6,349 nt of DNA from contig JAAZOA010000080.1 of NCBI GenBank assembly GCA_012798055.1, positions 1 through 6,349 on the forward strand. Reading direction: 5' to 3'. Positions 1 through 6,349 of this stretch are shown one piece after another. This DNA is from Syntrophomonadaceae bacterium (GTDB lineage Bacteria; Bacillota; Syntrophomonadia; Syntrophomonadales; Syntrophomonadaceae). The translations under genes were made by a program, and so were the position numbers. Position 1 is the stretch's first letter. Every line of letters begins with the position of its first letter. Below the pieces are notes generated by a model. The model was given only the letters and a program-made list of their open reading frames with translations. It was not told the origin of the DNA and did no database searches.

Positions 1-45
1 AAGATCAATCTTATCCTTGACAAAATCCTCAAAATACAGAGTCAT
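1..45 (-). CDS. N-terminal fragment of an unidentified protein (possibly MaoC-like)
   Basis: An ATG at 45-43 opens a frame that stays open for 15 codons to the window edge and reads MTLYFEDFVKDKIDL. It is preceded by an ideal Shine-Dalgarno sequence, AAGGAGG, five bases upstream, and it starts 25 bases after the stop of the MgtC-family gene on the same strand, so it is very probably a real gene and the next member of the operon. The opening YFEDF resembles the start of MaoC-like hotdog-fold dehydratases, which often begin with an F-E-D-F stretch followed by V-G-D, but here the glycine is replaced (VKD) and fifteen residues cannot settle the family. Function is therefore left open. The start is well supported; the product is a guess. 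Confidence 0.6.
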   Translation of the reverse strand, partial: MTLYFEDFVKDKIDL

Positions 46-50
46 GGTAT

Positions 51-57
51 CCTCCTT
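51..57 (-). promoter_or_regulatory. Strong ribosome binding site for the gene starting at 45
   Basis: The minus strand reads AAGGAGG here, a full match to the anti-Shine-Dalgarno of 16S rRNA, with five bases between it and the ATG at 45-43. It fixes the start of the fragmentary gene at the left edge and shows that this short frame is translated rather than chance. Confidence 0.8.
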
Positions 58-70
58 AACGACCCTGATC

Positions 71-733
71 TTAATTTAAACGGTCAATGTTTTGTACTCC
101 TTTGGCCACGGCCAGATTCTTGATGACCTCCTCGATGCTCATTTCCGGCGGCAAACTCAACAGCAATTCAACCTCCAGCTGATTGTCTTCCAAGCGGTTG
201 AGGCTTATATTCTTGATCAACACCCCGAGTTCACCCAGCATTGAGCCTATGATACCTACCTGGCCCGGTTCATCGTTCACAACCAGCACCAGTCCCTTGT
301 ATACCCGGGTGCCGGTGAAATATTCCTCGAATTTGGCAAAGTAAATCAAGACAAATAAGATCAAGCCAGTGGTTACGATAGCCGGGACATACATCCCGGC
401 GCCTACTGCCAGACCGATACAGGCTACACCCCAGAGACCTGCCGCAGTAGTCAAGCCCCTAACCGTAGCTCCTTCTTTCATTATCGTACCGGCGCCCAGA
501 AATCCTATCCCGCTGACCACCTGGGCGGCAATCCTGCCCGGATCGGCGTTGACGTTCTGATAATACTGAAAATACATATCCAGGGAAACCACCATGGCCA
601 GTGCAGAACCAACGCAAACCAGGGTATAAGTCCTGAATCCAGCCGGGCGGTTCAAACTCTCCCGCTCAATGCCGATCAGTCCACCCAATATACATGCCAG
701 GGTCAGTTTCAAAATAATTTCCCATGTCGACAT
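71..733 (-). CDS. MgtC/SapB family membrane protein with C-terminal ACT-like domain
   Basis: The 220-residue product belongs to the MgtC/SapB/YhiD family of inner-membrane proteins. Family hallmarks are visible: GLIGIERE (19-25 region), RPAGFRTYTLVCVGSAL (29-45), GRIAAQVVSGIGFLGAGTI (66-84) and VRGLTTAAGLWGVACIGLA (91-109). Hydrophobic segments lie near 5-22, 36-53, 68-85, 98-113 and 115-133. Residues about 147-218 form a soluble tail that looks ACT-like, with DEPGQVGIIGSMLGELGVLI at 154-173. In pathogens MgtC is tied to growth in low magnesium and to inhibition of the F-ATP synthase; whether this homologue does either is unknown. The start chosen is ATG at 733-731, with AGGTGA just upstream. 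The frame is open further, to 841, but that extension overlaps the end of proS and is not hydrophobic or family-like. The gene follows proS by 17 bases, so it is probably co-transcribed. Stop TAA at 73-71. Confidence 0.92.
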   Translation of the reverse strand: MSTWEIILKLTLACILGGLIGIERESLNRPAGFRTYTLVCVGSALAMVVSLDMYFQYYQNVNADPGRIAAQVVSGIGFLGAGTIMKEGATVRGLTTAAGLWGVACIGLAVGAGMYVPAIVTTGLILFVLIYFAKFEEYFTGTRVYKGLVLVVNDEPGQVGIIGSMLGELGVLIKNISLNRLEDNQLEVELLLSLPPEMSIEEVIKNLAVAKGVQNIDRLN

Positions 734-750
734 CGAGTCACCTACTCCGC

Positions 751-2472
751 CTATTTTGTGGTTGACAGCTGTGGGCCGATGATCTCCCGGACTTTTGCAG
801 ATATACCCTCGATGGGTATGAACCGAGAGCCTCCTTCCCATCTTTTCTTCACTTCCACCTGGTTTTCCTGCAATGCTTTGGGTCCGATAGTGATTTTGCT
901 CGGTATGCCTATCAAGTCGGCGTCCTTGAACTTGACACCGGCTCTCTCGTCCCGGTCGTCAAGAATTACCTCCCAGCCCTCCGAAGACAACTGCCGGTAG
1001 ATGTCCTCCGCCGCCTGCATTTGGTCGGCTTTTTTGGCATTTACCGGGATGATGATGATCTGGTAGGGGGCGATCGGAAGCGGCCATATGATGCCATCAC
1101 TGTCATTGTTCTGCTCAACCGCGGCCGCCATGGTGCGAGAAATGCCGATGCCATAGCACCCCATGACCATAGGCTTTTCTTCGCCGGCCGCGTTGCGGTA
1201 GGTGGCCTCCAAGGCGTCTGAATATTTAGTGCCCAGTTTGAATATATGCCCTACCTCTATCCCCCTGAGGGCCGCCAGCGTCCCGCCGCAAACCGGGCAT
1301 AAATCCCCGGCCACCGCATTACGCAGGTCAAAGACCCCGTCGGGAACAAAATCCCGTCCCGGATTGACATTGATGAAATGGTAGTCGTCCTGGTTGGCTC
1401 CGCAACTGAAGTTGGCCATCCGGGCCACCTCCTGGTCCATATAGACTCTGGCCCCCAGTTGAACCGGCCCCAGAGAGCCAAAACCGGCTCCACACTGCTG
1501 GCGCACCATGTTTTCATCGGCCATGAACAATTGGTTGCATTTAAGGGCATTCTTGAGTTTAATTTCATTAACATCCCGGTCACCCCTCATTACCACAGCT
1601 GCCAGCTCTCCATCGGCCCAGTACATCAGGGTTTTGACCTGCCGGTTTTCAGGAATCCCCAAGCTTACCACCAGGTCCTGTATGGTCCGCAGGCCAGGGG
1701 TATGAATCTTTTCCCTGGGTTTCAGGTCCTCTGCCGGGGCAACATCTGCCGGGGTATAGCATTCGGCCTTTTCCACATTGGCTGCGTAGTCGCACCTATC
1801 GCAATAAAGAACCGTGCATTCTCCGCTTTCGGCCAGCACCATGAATTCGTGGCTCTCGTTGCCGCCGATGGCTCCGCTGTCAGCCTCCACTACCCGGTAT
1901 TTCAAGTTCAATCGGTCATAAATATTGCAGTACGCGGCATACATCTTCTGGTAAGCAATGCTTAAACCGGCATCATCCTCATCAAATGAATACAAGTCCT
2001 TCATTATGAATTCCCGGCCCCTCATCAATCCGAAGCGTGGGCGGATCTCATCCCGGTATTTGTTTTGAATCTGGTATAACATCAGGGGCAACTGGCGATA
2101 TGAGTGTACTTCGGCATTTACCAGGGTAGTGATTATCTCCTCATGGGTGGGACCCAGGGCGAAATCCCGCTTATGACGGTCCTGGAGGCGGAACATCTCG
2201 TCGCCGTATACCGACCAGCGTCCAGATTTCTCCCACAATTCACGAGGCTGAATAATCGGCATCAGCACTTCCTGGCCACCAGCTTTGTCCATCTCTTCAC
2301 GCACTATGGTCTCGATTTTCCTCAGTACCCGCCTGGCAAGGGGCAGGTAACTGTAAACCCCCGCTGAGGTCTTCCTGATAAATCCTGCCCTGAGCAGCAA
2401 CTTGTGGCTGACTATTTCGGCCTCACTGGGCACCTCTCTCAGAGTGGGATAAAACAAATGGGATGCCTTCAA
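751..2472 (-). CDS. proS: Prolyl-tRNA synthetase, bacterial type with editing domain
   Basis: ProRS charges tRNA-Pro with proline in the cytoplasm. The 573 residues match the usual length of the bacterial type (about 570). Class II motifs are clear: motif 1 around 53-76, the TxE loop GPTHEE (107-112) and motif 2 with R140, then FGLMRGREFIMKDLYSFD (147-164), and motif 3 with GIGISR (441-446). The insertion domain that hydrolyses mischarged Ala-tRNA-Pro occupies roughly 225-405; it keeps the editing lysine (K280 in RQVKTL) and the GxxxP loop (G332-P336), so editing should work. An anticodon-binding domain follows from about 467. Two Cys pairs, C224/C227 and C392/C395, bracket the insertion. The start is TTG at 2472-2470: an in-frame TAA lies 12 bases upstream and AAGGAGG is ideally placed. 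The gene is 80 bases after ispG and 17 before the MgtC-family gene. Stop TAG. Confidence 0.98.
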   Translation of the reverse strand: MKASHLFYPTLREVPSEAEIVSHKLLLRAGFIRKTSAGVYSYLPLARRVLRKIETIVREEMDKAGGQEVLMPIIQPRELWEKSGRWSVYGDEMFRLQDRHKRDFALGPTHEEIITTLVNAEVHSYRQLPLMLYQIQNKYRDEIRPRFGLMRGREFIMKDLYSFDEDDAGLSIAYQKMYAAYCNIYDRLNLKYRVVEADSGAIGGNESHEFMVLAESGECTVLYCDRCDYAANVEKAECYTPADVAPAEDLKPREKIHTPGLRTIQDLVVSLGIPENRQVKTLMYWADGELAAVVMRGDRDVNEIKLKNALKCNQLFMADENMVRQQCGAGFGSLGPVQLGARVYMDQEVARMANFSCGANQDDYHFINVNPGRDFVPDGVFDLRNAVAGDLCPVCGGTLAALRGIEVGHIFKLGTKYSDALEATYRNAAGEEKPMVMGCYGIGISRTMAAAVEQNNDSDGIIWPLPIAPYQIIIIPVNAKKADQMQAAEDIYRQLSSEGWEVILDDRDERAGVKFKDADLIGIPSKITIGPKALQENQVEVKKRWEGGSRFIPIEGISAKVREIIGPQLSTTK

Positions 2473-2479
2473 TTTCCTT

Positions 2480-2486
2480 CCTCCTT
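2480..2486 (-). promoter_or_regulatory. Ribosome binding site fixing the TTG start of proS
   Basis: The minus strand reads AAGGAGG, seven bases before the TTG at 2472-2470. An in-frame TAA at 2487-2485 overlaps its first two bases, so no start farther upstream is possible. The strong site probably compensates for the weaker TTG initiator. Confidence 0.85.
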
Positions 2487-2552
2487 ATCCGTGACTGCTG
2501 GTCGGATCAACTCGCTGCCTGCCAAGTGATCAGGCTGGTCGATTTATCCCCG

Positions 2553-3605
2553 TCATGATTTGAACCGGTCGATTTCTGCCATGAGGTTCTGAACCAATTC
2601 GCCTTCCGGGATTTTCCTCACAATTTCTCCTTTGCGGAACAACAGCCCGAATCCCCTGCCTCCCGCAACGCCGATATCTGCATCCCGGGCTTCACCCGGG
2701 CCGTTTACCACACAACCCATAACCGCAACCTTCAAGGATTCACTCATGGGCCGCACCCGGCGGTCTATCTCCTCGGCCAGGCTTATCAGGTCGATCTCAC
2801 AACGGCCGCAAGTGGGGCAGGATATCAACTCCACCCCCCGCTGGCGCAACTCCAAAATGCGCAGCAATTCATAGGCAGCCAATACTTCTTCAAGTGGGTC
2901 GGCAGTCAGGGAAAAACGGATCGTATCCCCTATTCCTTCATATAGTAACATACCTATTCCCAGCGCGGATTTGATCAGGGCCCGGTCCTTGGTCCCGGCC
3001 TCGGTGATTCCAAGGTGCAAGGGATAATCGACAGCAGCGGCCATACGGCGATATGCTGCCAGGCTCATCAGTACCGAAGATGATTTCAAGGAGATCTTGA
3101 TTTCATGGAAATCCAGATCCTGCAATATCTTGACATTTTCCAAGGCACTCTCTACCATGGCTTCGGCACATACCGCGCCGTAGCGTTCCAGGATGCGCTT
3201 GTCTAGGGAGCCCGCATTGACCCCGATCCGGATGGGAACGTGTCTCTCCTTGCAGGCTGAAACGACTTCATTCACTTTCCTGCGCTCTCCTATATTGCCC
3301 GGATTGATCCTCAGACCATCGGCCCCTGCTGCCAGGCTCTGCAAAGCCAAGCGATGATCGAAATGAATGTCCGCAACCAGGGGGATCGCGATATTCTGTT
3401 TGATCACCTTGATGGCATCAGCAGCCTCCTGGTCTAGGACTGCTACGCGAATAATCTCGCAACCGGCCTCTTCCAGCCTATTGATCTGAGCCACTGTAGC
3501 CCGCACATCACGGGTATCGGTGTTGGTCATGGATTGGACCGCGATAGGATTGGCTCCACCTATCTCCACATTGCCTAGCTTGATGGTCCTCGTATTGCGG
3601 CGCAT
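2553..3605 (-). CDS. ispG: 4-hydroxy-3-methylbut-2-en-1-yl diphosphate synthase
   Basis: IspG (GcpE) reductively opens methylerythritol cyclodiphosphate to HMBPP, the next-to-last step of the MEP isoprenoid pathway, using a [4Fe-4S] cluster and an electron donor such as flavodoxin or ferredoxin. The 350-residue length is typical of the short bacterial form. The N-terminal TIM-barrel part carries NPIAVQSMTNTDTRDV (19-34), LVADIHFDHRLAL (76-88), GLRINPGNIG (97-106) and IRIGVNAGSLDKRIL (125-139). The C-terminal domain has the cluster ligands C263 and C266 (SCPTCGRCE), C298 and E305 (GCVVNGPGEA). The start is ATG at 3605-3603, four bases after the rseP stop, with GAGG in the end of rseP as ribosome binding site. 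An open extension to 3650 lies wholly inside rseP coding sequence up to its stop and is not family-like. Stop TGA. No sign of damage. Confidence 0.98.
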   Translation of the reverse strand: MRRNTRTIKLGNVEIGGANPIAVQSMTNTDTRDVRATVAQINRLEEAGCEIIRVAVLDQEAADAIKVIKQNIAIPLVADIHFDHRLALQSLAAGADGLRINPGNIGERRKVNEVVSACKERHVPIRIGVNAGSLDKRILERYGAVCAEAMVESALENVKILQDLDFHEIKISLKSSSVLMSLAAYRRMAAAVDYPLHLGITEAGTKDRALIKSALGIGMLLYEGIGDTIRFSLTADPLEEVLAAYELLRILELRQRGVELISCPTCGRCEIDLISLAEEIDRRVRPMSESLKVAVMGCVVNGPGEARDADIGVAGGRGFGLLFRKGEIVRKIPEGELVQNLMAEIDRFKS

Positions 3606-3609
3606 GTCA

Positions 3610-4641
3610 TCACCCTCTGATAAGTCTGACCAGGTCGTTATAAGTGGCAAAAATAATGATTAGAATCAGGAATATGAACCCCAGCCAGTGGATCATGCCT
3701 TCTTTATCAGGATCCAAAGGTCTGCGGCGCACAGATTCCACCAGGGCGAAAACAATTTTGCTGCCATCCAGGGCTGGAATCGGCAACAGGTTGATGATGC
3801 CCAGATTGATGCTCAGAAAGGCGGTGAAACTCAATAAATAGATCATACCGCCTTGTGCAGCTTCACCTACCATTCTGGTAATCCCTACCGGTCCCGCCAA
3901 TTCGGTGGGGGCAACCGCCCCGGTGAAGAGTTGCCCCAGCCCCCCCAGCAGCAAGGCGGTAGTATCGTAAGTCTGGATAAAACCTAGTTTAATGGCATCC
4001 ACCACATTTTGCCGGACATATTGCAGCTGCGGGTAAACGCCTATTATAGGATTCCCGGCTTGTTCATCAAACACCGGCTCCACGGTATAGACGGCCCTAC
4101 TGCCGTCCCTTTCGACCAGCAATTGCATCGTGGTCCCGGTTTCATTGCTGTGGATCATGCCCACGAATTCGTTCCAACTGGTGACAGGGACATTGTTGAC
4201 TTGCAGTATGCGGTCCCCGGCCTGTAAACCTGCGCTGGCTGCCGGCTTGTCGTTCACCAATTCTCCTATCACTGCTTCGGGAGATGCTTGGGGAACGCCT
4301 ATGACCGCAAAGGTATAAATGAAAATTAGGACAGCCAGGACAAAATTCATGAACGGGCCGGAAAATGCCACCCCAGCTTTTTCCCAGGGTCTGCGGTTGT
4401 TGTAGCCATCCGGTTCGTTCATGTCACCGGGTTCTTCCCCGGCCATGCGTACAAATCCCCCCATGGGTATCAGCCTGAGGGAATACTCGACCCCGTTCTT
4501 GCGCGTGGAATAGAGCTTGCGGCCAAAACCCAGGCTGAATTCGTGCACCGGGATGCCAATGCGGCGGGCTACGATGAAATGTCCCCATTCGTGAACCAGG
4601 ATCAGCACCGCCAGTATAATCAGAGCTGTGATAATGGTCAT
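3610..4641 (-). CDS. rseP: Site-2 intramembrane zinc metalloprotease RseP
   Basis: RseP-family (RasP/YluC) proteases cut single-pass membrane proteins inside the bilayer, for example anti-sigma factors and leftover signal peptides. The 343 residues contain the zinc site HEWGH (17-21) in the first membrane helix and the third ligand in NLLPIPALDG (284-293, D292). Between them come the MGGFVRMAGE membrane-associated loop (60-69), a second hydrophobic helix near 93-116, and a single PDZ domain (about 120-190, with AGLQAGDRILQVN). One PDZ is the Gram-positive arrangement; the E. coli protein has two. Further helices lie near 262-283 and 317-335. The ATG overlaps the TGA of dxr as ATGA, and AAGGGGGA precedes it by seven bases, so translation is probably coupled. 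The substrate is not evident: no sigma/anti-sigma pair is in the window. Confidence 0.97.
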   Translation of the reverse strand: MTIITALIILAVLILVHEWGHFIVARRIGIPVHEFSLGFGRKLYSTRKNGVEYSLRLIPMGGFVRMAGEEPGDMNEPDGYNNRRPWEKAGVAFSGPFMNFVLAVLIFIYTFAVIGVPQASPEAVIGELVNDKPAASAGLQAGDRILQVNNVPVTSWNEFVGMIHSNETGTTMQLLVERDGSRAVYTVEPVFDEQAGNPIIGVYPQLQYVRQNVVDAIKLGFIQTYDTTALLLGGLGQLFTGAVAPTELAGPVGITRMVGEAAQGGMIYLLSFTAFLSINLGIINLLPIPALDGSKIVFALVESVRRRPLDPDKEGMIHWLGFIFLILIIIFATYNDLVRLIRG

Positions 4642-5804
4642 TTAGAGTCCCCCTTGGTGATCAATTTTGAGCAGAAATCGCGGGCCCATTGGTCTGAAGC
4701 CATTATTTCCTCGAGCCCAGGTGAGGCCGAAGGTTGGTGATTATCCATCACTGTATGGATCAGTCGAGCTATATCCAGGAATCCCAGCCGGCGGTTGAGA
4801 AACCCATGTACCGCTACTTCATTGGCGGCATTCATAACTGCCGGCATGGTTCCTCCCAGTCGACCCGCCTCGTAGGCGGTGGCTAACAAGGGAAATCGCT
4901 TGATATCAGGCTTGCGAAAATGTATAGATTCCAGAGTGCAGAAATCCAGAGCTGGGGCAGGCGACTCCAACCGCTGCGGATAGGTCAAGGCATATTGAAT
5001 CGGGATACGCATGTCCGCTACCCCCAGGTGGGCCAAAAAGGACCCGTCCACTAATTCTACCATGGAATGGATTACACTTTCCGGTTGCACCAGGACCTTG
5101 ATATGGTCGTACTCTACCCCAAAAAGATGGTGAGCCTCTATCACTTCCAACCCTTTATTCATCATCGTTGCGGAATCGACGGTAATCTTGGGCCCCATCT
5201 TCCAATTGGGGTGCTGGAGGGCCATTTCTACGGTGACCATGGCCAATTGCTCACTTACAAAGTCTCGAAATGGCCCTCCGGATGCTGTCAGCCAGAGGTT
5301 TCTCAAAGCGGCATGTTCCCCGGCCAGACACTGGAAAATCGCGGAATGCTCACTGTCTACCGGGATTATCTGGGCGCCTTGCTTTTGCGCCAGGTCCATG
5401 ACCAGATCGCCGGCTGCCACCAGGGTCTCTTTGTTGGCCAGGGCTATCCTCTTTCCCTGGGCGATTGCAGCCAGGGTCGGTTTGATCCCAACGGCTCCAC
5501 TCAATGCCGTCACTACTATATCTGCATCTGGCCGCGCTGCCATCTCACACATACCCTCTATCCCCATCAACAGATGGGTTTTTCCCTCCAGCCTGGATTT
5601 GAGGGCATCGTAACAGCTGTCGTCCCCCAGTCCCGCTGCCTGGGGCTGATACCTGTGCACTTGTTGGGCCAAATGTTCGATTTCATCCCGGGCAGCCAGG
5701 CCCACTACCTGGAAGTGATCAGGATGCTGGTCCACCACTTGCAGGGCCTGCATCCCTATTGATCCCGTGGAACCGAGTATGACCAGTTTGAGAGGATCTT
5801 TCAT
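4638..5804 (-). CDS. dxr: 1-deoxy-D-xylulose 5-phosphate reductoisomerase
   Basis: Dxr (IspC) converts DXP to 2-C-methyl-D-erythritol 4-phosphate with NADPH and a divalent metal, the first committed step of the MEP pathway and the target of fosmidomycin. The 388 residues match the family. The NADPH-binding fold begins with LGSTGSIG (10-17). LANKETLVAAG (122-132), PVDSEHSAIFQCL (148-160; metal ligands D150 and E152), LTASGGPFR (172-180), the HPNWKMG flap (198-204) and ITVDSATMMNKGLE (207-220; N216, K217 and metal ligand E220) are all intact. The tail has GTMPAVMNAANEVAV (318-332). The start is ATG at 5804-5802, two bases after the stop of the upstream gene, with GGAGG inside that gene's last codons. 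The frame stays open to 6071, but that stretch is an out-of-frame reading of the upstream gene. It ends in a 4-base overlap with rseP. Confidence 0.98.
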   Translation of the reverse strand: MKDPLKLVILGSTGSIGMQALQVVDQHPDHFQVVGLAARDEIEHLAQQVHRYQPQAAGLGDDSCYDALKSRLEGKTHLLMGIEGMCEMAARPDADIVVTALSGAVGIKPTLAAIAQGKRIALANKETLVAAGDLVMDLAQKQGAQIIPVDSEHSAIFQCLAGEHAALRNLWLTASGGPFRDFVSEQLAMVTVEMALQHPNWKMGPKITVDSATMMNKGLEVIEAHHLFGVEYDHIKVLVQPESVIHSMVELVDGSFLAHLGVADMRIPIQYALTYPQRLESPAPALDFCTLESIHFRKPDIKRFPLLATAYEAGRLGGTMPAVMNAANEVAVHGFLNRRLGFLDIARLIHTVMDNHQPSASPGLEEIMASDQWARDFCSKLITKGDSK

Positions 5805-5806
5805 GC

Positions 5807-6349
5807 TTATTTTTTCCTCCAATCCCACTTCTGCAACAAACCGGCACGGTAAAGCGCGATAAATATGACCACCACTACCGGCCCCGAAATCATGCCGGCT
5901 ACGCCCCCTAATTGCAGACCTACATATAATGAAATCAGAGTGGCCAGGGGGTGGAGCCCGATGCTGTCTCCAACTATCTTGGGCTCGGCAAATTGCCTGA
6001 CTAAAGTGATGAGCACATAGACGAACAGCAGGGCTATGGCCATGCTGGTATGGCCTGTGATGAATTCCCAAAGGATCCAGGGAATGAACACCGCCCCGGG
6101 ACCAATGATAGGCAGAACATCCATTAGTCCGGTCAAAACGCCCAAGGTGAAAGCATACTCCACGCCTATAATCTTCAAAGACACCATGGTGAGTATCCCG
6201 GTTATGGATATGAGAATGCTATAGGCTTTGACAAAGCCGCTGAGGGCCTTCAGCAGGTCACTGATGACCCGGGTGGTCTGTTCCCTTTTGCTTTCCGGGA
6301 AACTGCCGACCACAAAGTGGCGAATCAGAGCCCGGTCCTTGGTGATCAA
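5807..6349 (-). CDS. ytvI: AI-2E family membrane protein, YtvI-like (5' end outside window)
   Basis: The 180 visible residues are the C-terminal half of an AI-2E family (PerM-like) multi-pass membrane protein. Marks of the family are LMDVLPIIGPGAVFIPW (75-91), the hydrophobic 103-117 stretch, EPKIVGDSIGLHPLATLIS (122-140) and LYVGLQLGGVAGMISGP (141-157), counted from the window edge. Hydrophobic segments are near 43-62, 65-82, 84-98, 102-118, 134-150 and 151-168. The resemblance is closest to YtvI, a sporulation-associated member of about 370 residues, so roughly half is missing. The first in-window codon is TTG, but the ITKD sequence after it looks internal to the family (compare the FISKD-like region), so I treat this as truncated by the edge rather than starting there. 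Transport substrate and role in spores are not established. Stop TAA, two bases before dxr. YtvI subfamily is less sure than AI-2E. Confidence 0.85.
   Translation of the reverse strand: MITKDRALIRHFVVGSFPESKREQTTRVISDLLKALSGFVKAYSILISITGILTMVSLKIIGVEYAFTLGVLTGLMDVLPIIGPGAVFIPWILWEFITGHTSMAIALLFVYVLITLVRQFAEPKIVGDSIGLHPLATLISLYVGLQLGGVAGMISGPVVVVIFIALYRAGLLQKWDWRKK

Noticed and set aside
734..841. N-terminal extension of the MgtC-family protein by 36 codons
   Set aside because: It overlaps the 3' end of proS out of frame and is not conserved-looking. The ATG at 733 has AGGTGA upstream and leads straight into the first membrane helix.
1257..1583. Second minus-strand open frame (108 codons) inside proS
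   Set aside because: It is a different frame within the conserved proS coding sequence and has no recognisable features or convincing start.
1378..1965. Plus-strand open frame (195 codons) opposite proS
   Set aside because: It is antisense to the proS editing domain, shows no recognisable family features, and sits among several other chance frames on the same strand.
2473..2552. T-box riboswitch or sigma-70 promoter before proS
   Set aside because: At 80 bases the gap is too short for a standard T-box leader, and no conserved T-box sequence or terminator with a U-tract is present. TTGATC followed by GATAAG at about 15 bases is a poor promoter match.
5067..5762. Long plus-strand open frame (231 codons) opposite dxr
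   Set aside because: It is fully antisense to an intact, motif-rich dxr. Its product is rich in His, Gln, Pro and Cys with no recognisable domain, and no good ribosome binding site precedes it. It is a by-product of codon use on the other strand.
5805..6071. N-terminal extension of dxr by 89 codons
   Set aside because: The extension is the upstream membrane-protein gene read out of frame. Its residues are unlike Dxr, and the ATG at 5804 gives the canonical N-terminus.

Overview
The window is a gene-dense piece of bacterial chromosome. Every supportable gene lies on the minus strand, so transcription runs from right (6349) to left (1). Five genes are complete and one is cut at each window edge. 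The organism is most likely a spore-forming member of the Firmicutes, class Clostridia, perhaps Syntrophomonas- or Pelotomaculum-like. That inference rests on a YtvI-type AI-2E family membrane protein, the order dxr-rseP-ispG-proS that is familiar in Clostridia, strong AAGGAGG ribosome binding sites, and a single-PDZ RseP of Gram-positive size. By eye the base composition looks moderate, around half G+C, and uniform along the window.

Layout in transcription order: the C-terminal half of a YtvI-like membrane protein (6349-5807); dxr, the MEP-pathway reductoisomerase (5804-4638); rseP, a site-2 membrane protease (4641-3610); ispG, the iron-sulfur HMBPP synthase (3605-2553); an 80-base gap; proS, prolyl-tRNA synthetase with an editing domain (2472-751); an MgtC/SapB-family membrane protein (733-71); and the first 15 codons of another gene (45-1). 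Junctions are 2 bases, a 4-base overlap, 4 bases, 80 bases, 17 bases and 25 bases. This looks like one operon or a string of co-transcribed genes. The only gap that could hold an internal promoter is the one before proS, and no convincing promoter or terminator is visible there.

Functionally, dxr and ispG supply the first committed and the penultimate steps of the methylerythritol phosphate route to isoprenoid precursors. In related genomes they sit downstream of uppS and cdsA, so the cluster links lipid-carrier and phospholipid synthesis to membrane proteolysis (RseP) and translation (ProS). The YtvI and MgtC-like genes are additional membrane proteins within this housekeeping cluster; their roles here are not shown by the sequence. 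No mobile element, tRNA, rRNA, CRISPR array or riboswitch was seen, and I found no evidence of a novel system. All complete genes have intact catalytic motifs and usual lengths.
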